This document shows positions 43,624 to 51,459 of a stretch of 51,459 bases of DNA, piece after piece. Both the position numbers and the translations under genes were made by a program. Each line of letters begins with the position of its first letter. Position 1 is the stretch's first letter. This DNA is from a virus. A model generated the notes under the pieces. The model was not told the origin of the DNA and did no database searches. It saw only the letters and a program-made list of their open reading frames with translations. Location of the stretch: IMG/VR virus record IMGVR_UViG_3300032093_000194, positions 1-51,459 of that record. One strand, written 5' to 3'.

Positions 43624-46386
43624 TTAACTTAGTGAGACATTACCAGATACATCTCTTGTTAAAGTGACTACAATTCTTTCAATAGGAGCTGTTGGTCTAT
43701 AACTTAAAGAGATGTTTAATATACCACTGTAATAGGCTTCTGCTGGATTATTGCTTTCATCAATTTGAGGTTGATCATAAGAAACAATAAAGTTACTTCT
43801 GGTTTGTAAATTCATATAAGCAGAAATAGCAGCAGCTATCTTAGTTCTAATAGTTCTAGTATTAGGTTCTCCTTTATAGCTTTGAAGATTGAAGAAGATA
43901 TCTTTTCTAATCTTGTCATTAACTCTTACAATTGAGATTTGGTTCTTACCAATTGTGTCTGTCATTGTCCTACCTTGTACTACAAAGTAACCAGATAAAG
44001 CAGGGTCAATTGCAATCAAGTCAACCTTAGCATCAATGAATAGTTGTTTAGCACTAATAGATCTATAACCATCAGTATCTGCTTCTATGATTCCTTGAAT
44101 AGATCCTGCACTTGTTCTAGCAGCAGGGCTAATATTCTCAGGAATAGCGGCTAACTTACCAGCATAAAAAGCTGCAAGTGGTACTGTAAATCTACCAATG
44201 TTAGAACCACCACCATAGGTTGCCCAACCACCAATATAAACCCCTCTTTCAGTGTTAATACCTGCTGTTTCTGTTCTTGCAAGACCGGGAGTTAAGTTTC
44301 TAGTAGATGTAAGAATAGCTAACTTTCTACCTTCTAATTCACCACTGTTGTTAGCAACAGATAGTTGAGCTTGTCTTACTGCTGGCATAGCACCTAGTTC
44401 ACTAGCAACAACAATAAAGTTTACTCTTTCTTCTGCTAAAGACTTAATAGCTGCAATATAATCTTCTTCTGTTGGTAGGGGACCATCATAACCTTTCTTT
44501 AAGAATAGACCAGATAGTTTAGCATTACCTACATATAAAGGATTTCTAATGTCAGTTACACTTGTAATGAATGGATTAGCAGGAGCTAGCCTTTGGGGTG
44601 TTCTAGTTACAATTTGAGCAGGGAATAAATTGCTACCAGTTGTAACTGGAATGTAATCAGCTCTAACATATGAGGAGCCAATTGAGTTAATAGTTCCATC
44701 ACTTGCAACGTCTCTTAATAGATCTACATTGAATGACTCAACTTGTTTATCATTAGTGTTAGTATTTGCATCTTCAATAGTTACAGAGAACTTACTTGAA
44801 CCAGTACTATTTACACTAATAGATAAGTTATTTCCCCATTGTCCAGGACTAAGAGCAGTAAATCTAACTAAAGGATAGCCATCAGCACTGTATAGAGTTA
44901 AGAAGGCGTTTCTTGCACTATTAGATGTTGAAGAGAAGCCAGTCTTATTTAATGGGCCGTAATTACTAAAGTTTATACCATTCAAGTTATTGAATGTTAC
45001 AGTTCCACTTACAATGTTTGCAGAGACTGGATCACTTAATGTAAGAACATTACCTACTTTGTTAATAACTGTAGTTCCTTGAATGATACTTGTACCAACA
45101 ACAATTGAATCAATTGCAATGTTTGTAGCATCTGCAACAGTTAAAGTTACACCGCCAGAGGTTGCTGAACCAGTTGTAACTACTTGTCCATCAGGCTCAT
45201 TTAAGTCAATCCATAAGCTATAACCACTAGAAATAGTTACTCTATCTGGATCTTCTAGGTCAAAGAATTCTAGAGGTTGACCAACAATATCTTCTGATAA
45301 ATAGATTCTTGCACCAGCTTCTGAAGGTAATCTATCAACAATACCAATAGGTGAAACTCCACCAGTTATGTCTTGAATGTTGTTGATAACATCTGAAGCG
45401 GTTGCACCTTCAGCAATAGGAATATAATACTCAGCAGAGTTAGCTCTTACTGTGAATGAATCTCCAGGATATAATTCAATTGGAATGCCAGTTGTACTAA
45501 ATTTTAATGAGATACCTTCTGCAATTAATTTTACAATTCCAGCATCTGTAGTTAAATCTAAAGCGGTTCCTATAACTCCACCAGTTATTGTGGCTGAAAG
45601 TGTGTCTACATATGTAGGTACATCAGCACTGTCATTACCCCAGTTTACCGTAGGAATGTTGTATAAGAATGGATACTGATCAATAGGTAAAGCTACCCAC
45701 TTTAGTGTTGCTTTGTTGGTAAGAGTAAATCCTCCATATCCAGCTACCGCAGTAACTAAAGGAGCAGATAATGTTACAACTCCAGTTAGAGGATTAACAC
45801 CTGTTACAGTAGTTGTTGTTGGTAAAGTCAAAACACCAGAATCTGTACTAGCAATTTTAGACCCGATTACAATCTTTTCAGCGTTGGCAATTGATGTTGT
45901 AATTGTAGATGCAGATGTTGCTTGATTATAAGTAGCATTTAAGGTGATAGGACCTTGTGTTACTTTAAACAAGTATCTTTTATCTACATTGCCAGTGTAA
46001 CTACCTTCAGCAGCAATAAATGTTTCAATAAAGCTTGTTGTTGTACTTACTGGTTGACCTACAAACTTTAAGTTGACAGTTAGAGTGTTAGCTTTTGTAG
46101 CAACTCCACCAACATATAAATCAACTTTAGGAGACTGTGATCTTCCAATTACTCTTTTTATACCAAATTCTCTAGCTCCTTGATCATAAGCTGCTTGGAA
46201 AGATAGGTTAGCAATACCTGTATCATATCCATATATTCTGGCAAAATCTCTAAATTCAGATAACAGAACAGTGTTTATTGGTCCTCTTGTGAATTCACCT
46301 ACAATAGCGACTCTGTTAGAAGCATCAGTATTAATTGGTGCGCCTAAGCTAGGAGTCTCGTTAAAAATAACTTCAGGAACTCTCAT
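43624..46386 (-). CDS. Tail sheath protein with two duplicated beta inserts (920 aa)
   Basis: Contractile sheath subunit. The N-terminus (MRVPEVIFNETPSLGAPINT, then VAIVGEFTRGPINTV at 27-41) and LSPGQWGNNLSISV (512-525) are typical of T4 gp18-like sheaths. The C-terminal region (AISAYMNLQTRSNFIV and onward to a beta-rich end) corresponds to the conserved sheath core. Two Thr/Val-rich modules, about 150-222 and 400-466, share the pattern A-T-S-x-x-T-x-T...I.(I/V)G(S/T)..(I/V)...G.(V/L)TLS.P and look like the same beta-sandwich inserted twice. They would decorate the outside of the sheath. The protein is much longer than gp18 (659 aa), mainly because of these insertions. It overlaps the upstream gene by 14 bp. 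Confidence 0.95.
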   Translation of the reverse strand: MRVPEVIFNETPSLGAPINTDASNRVAIVGEFTRGPINTVLLSEFRDFARIYGYDTGIANLSFQAAYDQGAREFGIKRVIGRSQSPKVDLYVGGVATKANTLTVNLKFVGQPVSTTTSFIETFIAAEGSYTGNVDKRYLFKVTQGPITLNATYNQATSASTITTSIANAEKIVIGSKIASTDSGVLTLPTTTTVTGVNPLTGVVTLSAPLVTAVAGYGGFTLTNKATLKWVALPIDQYPFLYNIPTVNWGNDSADVPTYVDTLSATITGGVIGTALDLTTDAGIVKLIAEGISLKFSTTGIPIELYPGDSFTVRANSAEYYIPIAEGATASDVINNIQDITGGVSPIGIVDRLPSEAGARIYLSEDIVGQPLEFFDLEDPDRVTISSGYSLWIDLNEPDGQVVTTGSATSGGVTLTVADATNIAIDSIVVGTSIIQGTTVINKVGNVLTLSDPVSANIVSGTVTFNNLNGINFSNYGPLNKTGFSSTSNSARNAFLTLYSADGYPLVRFTALSPGQWGNNLSISVNSTGSSKFSVTIEDANTNTNDKQVESFNVDLLRDVASDGTINSIGSSYVRADYIPVTTGSNLFPAQIVTRTPQRLAPANPFITSVTDIRNPLYVGNAKLSGLFLKKGYDGPLPTEEDYIAAIKSLAEERVNFIVVASELGAMPAVRQAQLSVANNSGELEGRKLAILTSTRNLTPGLARTETAGINTERGVYIGGWATYGGGSNIGRFTVPLAAFYAGKLAAIPENISPAARTSAGSIQGIIEADTDGYRSISAKQLFIDAKVDLIAIDPALSGYFVVQGRTMTDTIGKNQISIVRVNDKIRKDIFFNLQSYKGEPNTRTIRTKIAAAISAYMNLQTRSNFIVSYDQPQIDESNNPAEAYYSGILNISLSYRPTAPIERIVVTLTRDVSGNVSLS

Positions 46387-47044
46387 TGATTTTATAGTTT
46401 ATATTATTTATAGTTGTACTAAGTTTTGATGCTTTTGGTGGGTAGGTTGTAATTAAACAAGCTGTCATAGCTTCCTTGAAATAAGGATTCTTTTCCCACT
46501 CACCACCGATAAAAGAAGACCTTAATAATTCAATTTTAGAATTAGTCCAAGGTAATTTAATGTCATATATAATTAGTCTTAATAATTCAGTACATTGACT
46601 TAATATATGCATTGCTACATCAGTGTATAATTCTATGTTTATACTATTTTCTATAACTATTTCATCATTAGTTATGGGTAATTGTGTGGGCATATTTTGT
46701 AGTATTATAGGCGTTGACTGAGCACCAGCAGTTACACTGTTATAATAAAAACTAATATGAATCATTGACATTACTTCATCTGTTTCTTGTCCTAATGTAT
46801 AAGGCTTATATACCATAGTAGCTGTTTGAGATGTTGCACTCTTAGCAGTTAAAGAGTTAACAGGGGCAGGATAAACTGCACAGGCTAATGTATCATTACT
46901 TGTCTCAATACCGCCATATAGTCTAAAACTAGATATAGGTATCTTTAATCCAGTTATAGGATTTTCTATTAGGTTTGCAAGTATTAAAGGATGACTAGCT
47001 ATTTGTTGAGCTATATTAATACATATTTGATCTATTCCAAACAT
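46373..47044 (-). CDS. Neck or tail-terminator-like protein (223 aa)
   Basis: This protein is not securely recognised. It has a mixed fold with a beta-rich centre and a C-terminal helix-rich part (KIELLRSSFIGGEWEKNPYF). It lies immediately upstream of the sheath gene. In T4, P2 and many other myophages the gene just before the sheath encodes the tail terminator or completion protein, so that role is a reasonable inference. It overlaps the sheath by 14 bp and the upstream gene by 29 bp. A TATAAATA (46405-46412) on the minus strand lies near its end and could serve as a late-type promoter for the sheath. Confidence 0.76.
   Translation of the reverse strand: MFGIDQICINIAQQIASHPLILANLIENPITGLKIPISSFRLYGGIETSNDTLACAVYPAPVNSLTAKSATSQTATMVYKPYTLGQETDEVMSMIHISFYYNSVTAGAQSTPIILQNMPTQLPITNDEIVIENSINIELYTDVAMHILSQCTELLRLIIYDIKLPWTNSKIELLRSSFIGGEWEKNPYFKEAMTACLITTYPPKASKLSTTINNINYKINESS
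46405..46412 (-). promoter_or_regulatory. TATAAATA element before the tail sheath gene
   Basis: The minus-strand octamer TATAAATA lies 18 nt upstream of the sheath ATG at 46386, inside the end of the preceding gene. If used as a T4-like late -10 box, it would give a leader of about 10 nt. The octamer is expected by chance in such AT-rich DNA, so this is only a candidate. Confidence 0.2.
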
Positions 47045-48965
47045 ATTGTGATCCTATTACATCATTTAACATTCCTATCTTATCTTGTACTTTAGACATT
47101 TTACTAGCCTTATTAACTCCTAAGTTAACTGTAGATGCTCCTACACTAGGAGGAAGTAGCTCTGATAATAAGGAGGTAGATCCTAATATTCTTAATATTG
47201 TTGTAATTGCAACAGATCTAGGAGCTGCACTGAAAGAGGTTAAAGCAGGTGCGACCAAGTGATAATAGGAAGCTACTGTTATACCTTCAACTCCTTCAAA
47301 CTTAACATCTACTACTATCTTTACTTCTGGATTAGTTATTTTATATGCATTAATATATACTGCATCTTTGTATATCTGTGCTCCAACAACTTTAGTATCT
47401 TCTGCTATTCTATAGTCTAAGATTCCTTGAACTAGTTTAAATGCTACATCTTCTGGCTGATCACCTAAGGCTATTGCTACTGTCTTCCAAGGCGCACCTT
47501 CTGGCATTGTAGATATCCTAAATGATAAATTACCAGCTACTGTACAGAAGGGATTTAAAGGATCAGAATAGCTAAAGTAGAATGTATCTATTTCAACTTT
47601 GTGATCAATTGTAGTCTTTCCAGTTGTTACTGCAGATGCAGATGATGTAGTTCCTTTATTTACATCTACAATTGCTGATAAAGGTCCTTCTTGTTGTAAT
47701 GATTGATAGTTAAAAAAGCTAGAGCTTTGTTTACCAACTAATAGACCTTCTATATAATTCTTTATGTATGTTGACTTTCTAATTATAAGTTCATTAGATG
47801 TATAGTTAACTGCTGATAAATCTAATAACTCCCAGTGAGTTGGATTAGTTATACTTGCTAGAGGAGGTACTGTAAGTGCTTTATATCCTTGATCATTATA
47901 TACAACTATATCTCCAATTGCATATACAACATTAACCTTATAAGCACCTCTATATGATGTATATGGAGATACTAAAGCTGCCTTGTGTATAGTTAAAGGT
48001 CTAATTGTTATTGCTTCTCTAGATACTATTGTTGATAATCTTCTGGCAGCAAACTCTAAGTAAACACTAAATGTTCTTAGACTGAATGTAGCTATTTTAT
48101 TTAAGAATGTAGTGGTGTCTTTATAAAAGTTTGACTTCTTAAGTGATACAGAAGAGTCAACGTTTCTTGTTCTTGTAGGTTCAGCTATTAAATTTGAAAA
48201 AGGGTATACAGCAGTGCCACTTGTATAAACATTAGTACATAGAGTATTAATATCAGAGGATAGTTGATATATAAAACTTTCTATATCTTGATTGTTATTA
48301 ACTACAGTAACTCCTTCATTTAATAGTGGTGGTGTTCCTGGTTCAGACTTCAATACATTAAAGTATATAAAAGCTATCTCATTAGGCTTAACTGTAAGTA
48401 TTTCAACAGTTTTTACACCACTAAGTTTAATAGGTTCTACTTCTAAACCAACATCAAATTGTGTTTCTAATATAGTGTCTCTATTTATATCTGGAGCAAA
48501 GAAGAAGAAATCACTATTAGTATTAATAGAGATATCAGAAGATAAAGAAGATACTGCTGTTGTATATAGAAATACAATCCTATCAAGGTTAGAATACGCT
48601 CTAGTTTCTAATGCATTACCTCTCTCTATAAGCTTTAATGAGCCATCAATAGGTAAAGATCTAATTATGTTAGCAGCAGTTAATTCAGCAGCCACATTTA
48701 ATAAACCAGAGCTATATTCTGAGTCTAGTATTAAATTTAATACTGCTTCATATGTTGTTGGTAGTTTAAATAGCTGTGTGTTATCTCTATCTTTTGCTGC
48801 AGATAACACAAGTCCAATATTATTAAACTGTTGAAGTCCTTGAAAGATAATATCATCATCACTAAGAAAACTAGAGGCCCCTTGTGTTAGTACACATAGA
48901 GGCCTTACTAGTCTTATAAAGTTGAAATTATCAAGACTTGATTGAATGTCTTGTGCAAAATTCAT
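47016..48965 (-). CDS. Virion protein with CBM-like insert (649 aa)
   Basis: No whole-protein family is recognised. Residues about 337-382 hold an insert with the pattern of chitin/carbohydrate-binding type 5/12 modules: SYRGAYKVNVVYAIGDIVVYN, then DQGYKALTVPP and PTHWELL, i.e. the aromatic-flanked W/Y-G-x-Y-x-x-GD-x-V-x-Y-x-G-x-x-Y-x-A pattern ending in a Trp. The first 300 residues are helical and beta-mixed; the C-terminal part is beta-rich with a final helical tail. It overlaps the neck-like gene by 29 bp. Location upstream of the sheath suggests a neck, head-tail or sheath-associated protein; the CBM-like insert might bind glycans on the cell or simply serve as decoration. Confidence 0.82.
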   Translation of the reverse strand: MNFAQDIQSSLDNFNFIRLVRPLCVLTQGASSFLSDDDIIFQGLQQFNNIGLVLSAAKDRDNTQLFKLPTTYEAVLNLILDSEYSSGLLNVAAELTAANIIRSLPIDGSLKLIERGNALETRAYSNLDRIVFLYTTAVSSLSSDISINTNSDFFFFAPDINRDTILETQFDVGLEVEPIKLSGVKTVEILTVKPNEIAFIYFNVLKSEPGTPPLLNEGVTVVNNNQDIESFIYQLSSDINTLCTNVYTSGTAVYPFSNLIAEPTRTRNVDSSVSLKKSNFYKDTTTFLNKIATFSLRTFSVYLEFAARRLSTIVSREAITIRPLTIHKAALVSPYTSYRGAYKVNVVYAIGDIVVYNDQGYKALTVPPLASITNPTHWELLDLSAVNYTSNELIIRKSTYIKNYIEGLLVGKQSSSFFNYQSLQQEGPLSAIVDVNKGTTSSASAVTTGKTTIDHKVEIDTFYFSYSDPLNPFCTVAGNLSFRISTMPEGAPWKTVAIALGDQPEDVAFKLVQGILDYRIAEDTKVVGAQIYKDAVYINAYKITNPEVKIVVDVKFEGVEGITVASYYHLVAPALTSFSAAPRSVAITTILRILGSTSLLSELLPPSVGASTVNLGVNKASKMSKVQDKIGMLNDVIGSQYVWNRSNMY

Positions 48966-48967
48966 TG

Positions 48968-49624
48968 TTATTTAAAGTTAATTATGTACTTTATTGCTTC
49001 AACTTTGTTGGTGTAATCATATTCTTTATCTAGTTCTAGTACTGCTTTTTTAATTTCAGCAGCACTTTTATCTTCTAATTGATCTTCAGATAAAGCAAGA
49101 ATAGACTTAGTTGCAGCACTATACTCAGGAGTAATTTTTTCTTCTACATTAATAACTACTTCTTTCTCAGCAACTACTTCTTCTTCAGCAATTGAAGGCT
49201 TGATTTCTTGTAAGTCAGGATTAGGAAACTTAGGTTCAACTATTACTGGTTCATATGTATTATCAGCTAAAGGTTTAGGATCATATGTAGTATCCTCATG
49301 AGGAGACGTACCAAAAGGAGAGAAGGTATCTCCTAATGTTTCATAGAAAGGTTTACTTTCTATTGGTGTATAATCTTGGTCTTTTGGCTTGTTTAAAGAA
49401 TATGTAGAAGTTAGTTGTTCCTTAACATGAAAGGGTAAAGAGTCTACTGAAGGTAGTTCAATAAACTCTTTATGAGAATAGTTTGGGTTATAAAGACTTA
49501 CTAGTTCAGAGATCTTTGTGCTGTCATAGATATCAAAACTTAGATAACTATTAGCAACTACAAAGTTCTCATCTCTATATTTAAAGTCTGCAATAACTCT
49601 TACTCTAATGTTAGGATCAAACAT
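48968..49624 (-). CDS. Hypothetical acidic virion protein (218 aa)
   Basis: This protein is not recognised. The N-terminal 75 residues are beta-rich (RVRVIADFKYRDENFVVANS). Residues about 85-165 are Pro/Glu/Asp/Lys-rich and likely disordered. The last 50 residues form a pair of helices (LALSEDQLEDKSAAEIKKAV). Such a layout is common in head-completion or scaffolding-linked proteins, but none is identified. It lies between the 384-aa virion candidate and the 649-aa protein, with 2-bp and 39-bp spacers. Confidence 0.76.
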   Translation of the reverse strand: MFDPNIRVRVIADFKYRDENFVVANSYLSFDIYDSTKISELVSLYNPNYSHKEFIELPSVDSLPFHVKEQLTSTYSLNKPKDQDYTPIESKPFYETLGDTFSPFGTSPHEDTTYDPKPLADNTYEPVIVEPKFPNPDLQEIKPSIAEEEVVAEKEVVINVEEKITPEYSAATKSILALSEDQLEDKSAAEIKKAVLELDKEYDYTNKVEAIKYIINFK

Positions 49625-49663
49625 TTTTTTATTTACCTATCTATTTTGTTTAATTGTTATGTA

Positions 49664-50818
49664 TTAAACAAGTGTATCATAAAAAGGAGTTAATGCACTA
49701 AGAACAACAGGACCTAAACTGGTAACAGTTACTTTAACTAGTGAACAAGGATTGTTATAAAGAGTTAAGGCAGGATTTGCACCAGCATTCATCAATGCAG
49801 ATCTTTGAATATTGAAAGGATTGTCAAGATAAATAGGATTAATTCTACCTAAACCACTTGCATCTCTTACAGATAGAATGTTTAGTTCTTTGTCTTTGAA
49901 ACCTTCATTACCTGGCTCCATATAACTAGGGTAGTAGTATTCAAATACATTATAATGAGTTAAGCCAGCAATAGCTGTTCCAGATGTAACTCCTACAGGA
50001 CTAGTAAATGGTGTAAGTAACAAAGCTCCATTAGCAGGATCATAGATAGCAACTTCTACTCCACCAATGTTTGCATTTGCATTAGCTAGAGAGGTGTAAC
50101 CAAAGATTCTCTTAAGCAAGAATGTCTTGGAAGGTGTTTCATATGCTGTGATAGCAGCAGCAGAAGTAAGGGTCTTAGGCTCAGCAGGAATGTCTCCTTG
50201 AGTTGCTCTAAAAGCTGCAAAGTCATTATATGTATATGTAGATAAAGCATTAGTTTTTGAAGAGTTATCTTGAGCTGTAACTTCTGTCAGTACATATTTA
50301 ATACCAGAAATAGGAAGTCTTTGTCCTGTATATCTAGGATCTGAAAGCTTCTCTCTTTCACTTGAATAGATTGAAAATGCTTTGAAGTCTGCATCACTAG
50401 CAGTACCCAATTGAACTCTCTTAGTTACTGCATCAAATCCACCTTGAGCTGCAATAGCTGCAATGGCTGTAGGATTCAGGAAGTAGTTTAATACTGATTC
50501 ACCCAAAGATGTTTGAGAAACTACATAGTTTACTCCAGCAACTCCAGCAGCAGTTTGATCAGCAGGTTCAACAAAGGTTGGAACAGCAGATAAAACATAG
50601 GTTGTTGCTGGTTTTAATAGAGCACTATAAGTAGAGAAATCAAATGTAGAGAAACCATATTCTTTGCCTTCTACTTCAATTGATCCACCACTGAAAGTAA
50701 TTGTAGTACCAGCAATAGCTGCAGTTGGTTTAGTTACTACAGAAGCTTGATTATAAGTCTTTAAGCCGCCACTATTTCTAGCGCCTTTAAGAATTTGATT
50801 AATATTATACAATGCCAT
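49664..50818 (-). CDS. Virion structural protein candidate, first gene of the minus operon (384 aa)
   Basis: No known family is recognised. Ala/Thr/Gly/Ser-rich, beta-type protein with a smooth amino-acid composition, fewer Asn/Ile than neighbours and more Ala and Gly, typical of highly expressed capsid or tail components. The first strands ITFSGGSIEVEGKEYGFSTF (44-63) and the C-terminal beta region ending VVLSALTPFYDTLV are reminiscent of abundant virion shell proteins. It is the first gene transcribed from the divergent region at 50819-50978, so it should be strongly expressed. Possible roles are capsid decoration, neck or tail tube-like protein. Confidence 0.8.
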   Translation of the reverse strand: MALYNINQILKGARNSGGLKTYNQASVVTKPTAAIAGTTITFSGGSIEVEGKEYGFSTFDFSTYSALLKPATTYVLSAVPTFVEPADQTAAGVAGVNYVVSQTSLGESVLNYFLNPTAIAAIAAQGGFDAVTKRVQLGTASDADFKAFSIYSSEREKLSDPRYTGQRLPISGIKYVLTEVTAQDNSSKTNALSTYTYNDFAAFRATQGDIPAEPKTLTSAAAITAYETPSKTFLLKRIFGYTSLANANANIGGVEVAIYDPANGALLLTPFTSPVGVTSGTAIAGLTHYNVFEYYYPSYMEPGNEGFKDKELNILSVRDASGLGRINPIYLDNPFNIQRSALMNAGANPALTLYNNPCSLVKVTVTSLGPVVLSALTPFYDTLV

Positions 50819-50978
50819 TTTTATATGCCTGTTTTTTGTTGTTTGTGTTTTAAACTTGTATACATTTGTAAGTATTACTTACATTCTGTTTGTAATATAT
50901 AATAGAATAAAGTTTATATTGTAGGCTAAAAGTGTATAAAGTAGGCACGTTAATTAAAATTATAAAAAGAATAAATAA
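50819..50978. promoter_or_regulatory. Divergent control region between the late tail operon and plus-strand genes
   Basis: This 160-bp AT-rich interval separates the minus-strand operon from plus-strand genes. It holds a 17-bp palindrome (50867-50883) but no terminator. Promoters for both directions must lie here or be read through; TATAAT-like boxes occur on both strands. The plus-strand leader is A-rich (AAAAAGAATAAATAA before the ATG), without Shine-Dalgarno; the minus-strand leader carries AGG at about 10 nt. Confidence 0.5.
50867..50883. promoter_or_regulatory. 17-bp palindrome, operator-like
   Basis: TGTAAGTA and TACTTACA flank a single central T (8-1-8, perfect). It lies about 50 bp upstream of the minus-strand operon start codon. 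A symmetric site of this length in a divergent promoter region is typical of a dimeric repressor or activator site. Confidence 0.5.
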
Positions 50979-51260
50979 ATGGATAATCTAAAGAAAACTG
51001 TTAAAAAAGAAGAAGAGATATTACCTTTACTAAGTGCTGAACAAGCTAGAAAGATAGCTACATCAGGCACAAAGGAACAAGAGATGCAAGAAGTTGCAGA
51101 CTTAATTAGAGCTAGAGTTGAAGCTCATAAATTTACATTAGAAGTTATAGAACTTAACTATGCTACATATATTTATGAAACATTACTTAATGCAAAGTAT
51201 GAAGTAAGATTTATTAGTACAACTGCCTTACACATTAAATGGCTAACAAAGATTGAGTAA
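50979..51260 (+). CDS. Small helical plus-strand protein (93 aa)
   Basis: This small protein is helical, Lys/Glu/Ala-rich. The motif LSAEQARKIA at 18-27 is followed by a helix (EVADLIRARVEAHKFTLEV) and a C-terminal beta-like end (YEVRFISTTALHIKWL). The same design occurs in the next gene, which starts MLRANEARQLA. Small proteins of this type (an A-x-E-A-R-x-(I/L)-A motif followed by a helix with RI/RV) are common in large phages, with unknown function, probably virion-associated. It begins at ATG 50979 after an A-rich leader and ends 6 bp before the next start codon. Confidence 0.78.
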   Translation: MDNLKKTVKKEEEILPLLSAEQARKIATSGTKEQEMQEVADLIRARVEAHKFTLEVIELNYATYIYETLLNAKYEVRFISTTALHIKWLTKIE

Positions 51261-51266
51261 AAACAT

Positions 51267-51459
51267 ATGTTAAGAGCAAATGAAGCTAGACAACTAGCAG
51301 AAGTTAATACTTATAAAATTAAATTAGAGAATGAATTATTATTAGATTCTATTATTTCTAGAATAAGATCTGCTGCTAAACTAGGATTAGTTAGTTTAGT
51401 TTTTGATACTTCAGCAAATAAAAACTACTTTTCTTGTTACAGACCTTTATTAGATTTAG
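51267..51459 (+). CDS. Related small plus-strand protein, N-terminal part (64+ aa, cut by window edge)
   Basis: The ATG at 51267 opens a frame that reads to the window end: MLRANEARQLAEVNTYKIKL, then a helix with IISRIRSAAKLG and a strand LVSLVFD. It parallels the upstream 93-aa protein in its start motif (ANEARQLA versus SAEQARKIA), the helix with R-I-R and the following beta segment, so the two are probably ancient duplicates. The start has no clear Shine-Dalgarno, but the gap to the preceding stop is only 6 bp. The 3' end lies outside the window. Confidence 0.7.
   Translation, partial: MLRANEARQLAEVNTYKIKLENELLLDSIISRIRSAAKLGLVSLVFDTSANKNYFSCYRPLLDL

Noticed and set aside
2856-50818. Further inteins in the long tail proteins
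   Set aside because: I looked for an N-terminal Cys/Ser block A, a His-Pro block B and a terminal His-Asn before Cys/Ser/Thr in the same frame; only the large terminase shows all of them.

Overview
The window is the late structural region of a large, AT-rich tailed bacteriophage with a contractile tail (myovirus morphology). A tail sheath gene followed by a tube-like gene, a baseplate hub, an OB-fold spike, a Baseplate_J protein, a DUF4815-type tail protein, repeat-built fibre, peptidoglycan hydrolases and a large terminase are all recognisable. By eye the GC content is low (about 30%), the genes are AT-codon-rich, mostly TAA-terminated, and read intact in the standard code; at least one (ending at 19107) stops at TAG. 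The gene sizes (tape-measure candidate of 3428 codons, 1342-aa and 1055-aa tail proteins, 920-aa sheath) fit a jumbo or 'huge' phage, but no portal, capsid or polymerase gene lies here to place it in a family. Three separate peptidoglycan-enzyme domains show that the host has a cell wall; nothing in the window names the host.

Layout. (1) 1-436: the end of a plus-strand unit, meeting the minus-strand unit at a shared bidirectional terminator (438-479). (2) 456-1633: two small minus-strand proteins with helix-turn-helix-like segments, separated from the next gene by an 18-bp hairpin (1687-1730). (3) 1754-2812: a Cas4/AddB-like iron-sulphur PD-(D/E)XK nuclease. (4) 2856-13142: a 3428-aa protein with a complete DNA/RNA non-specific endonuclease (DRGH) domain at its N-terminus, followed by about 3000 residues with more than 20 hydrophobic segments; it is the only tape-measure candidate. 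(5) 13154-16168: an unknown protein and the large terminase, whose Walker A loop is split by a 149-aa mini-intein. (6) 16177-32599: small tail or virion proteins, two very long DUF4815-like or Ig-rich tail proteins, a stand-alone flavoprotein related to N-hydroxylating monooxygenases, a fibre, a wedge-like protein, Baseplate_J and a gp25-like candidate. (7) 32611-42553: 1055-aa virion protein, unknowns, GH104-like/M23 lysin, amidase, OB-fold spike and hub. (8) 42554-42800: a non-coding island bracketed by two near-identical terminators. (9) 42801-50818: tube, sheath, neck or terminator candidates and unknown virion proteins. (10) 50819-51459: a divergent control region with a 17-bp palindrome, then two small plus-strand genes with related N-termini, the second cut by the window edge.

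The minus-strand block (50818 down to 456) is read as a near-continuous late operon: genes overlap by 1-29 bp or are separated by a few bases, and only the 42.6-42.8 kb island, the 2813-2855 gap and the 1634-1753 gap look like places where transcription could stop or restart. There is no gene-free stretch over 300 bases; the largest gaps are 247 bp (42554-42800), 160 bp (50819-50978) and 120 bp (1634-1753). No tRNA, rRNA, CRISPR array, insertion sequence or integration site was seen. The most unusual elements are the nuclease/tape-measure fusion, the flavin monooxygenase-like gene inside the baseplate operon, the Walker A intein and the twin-terminator island.
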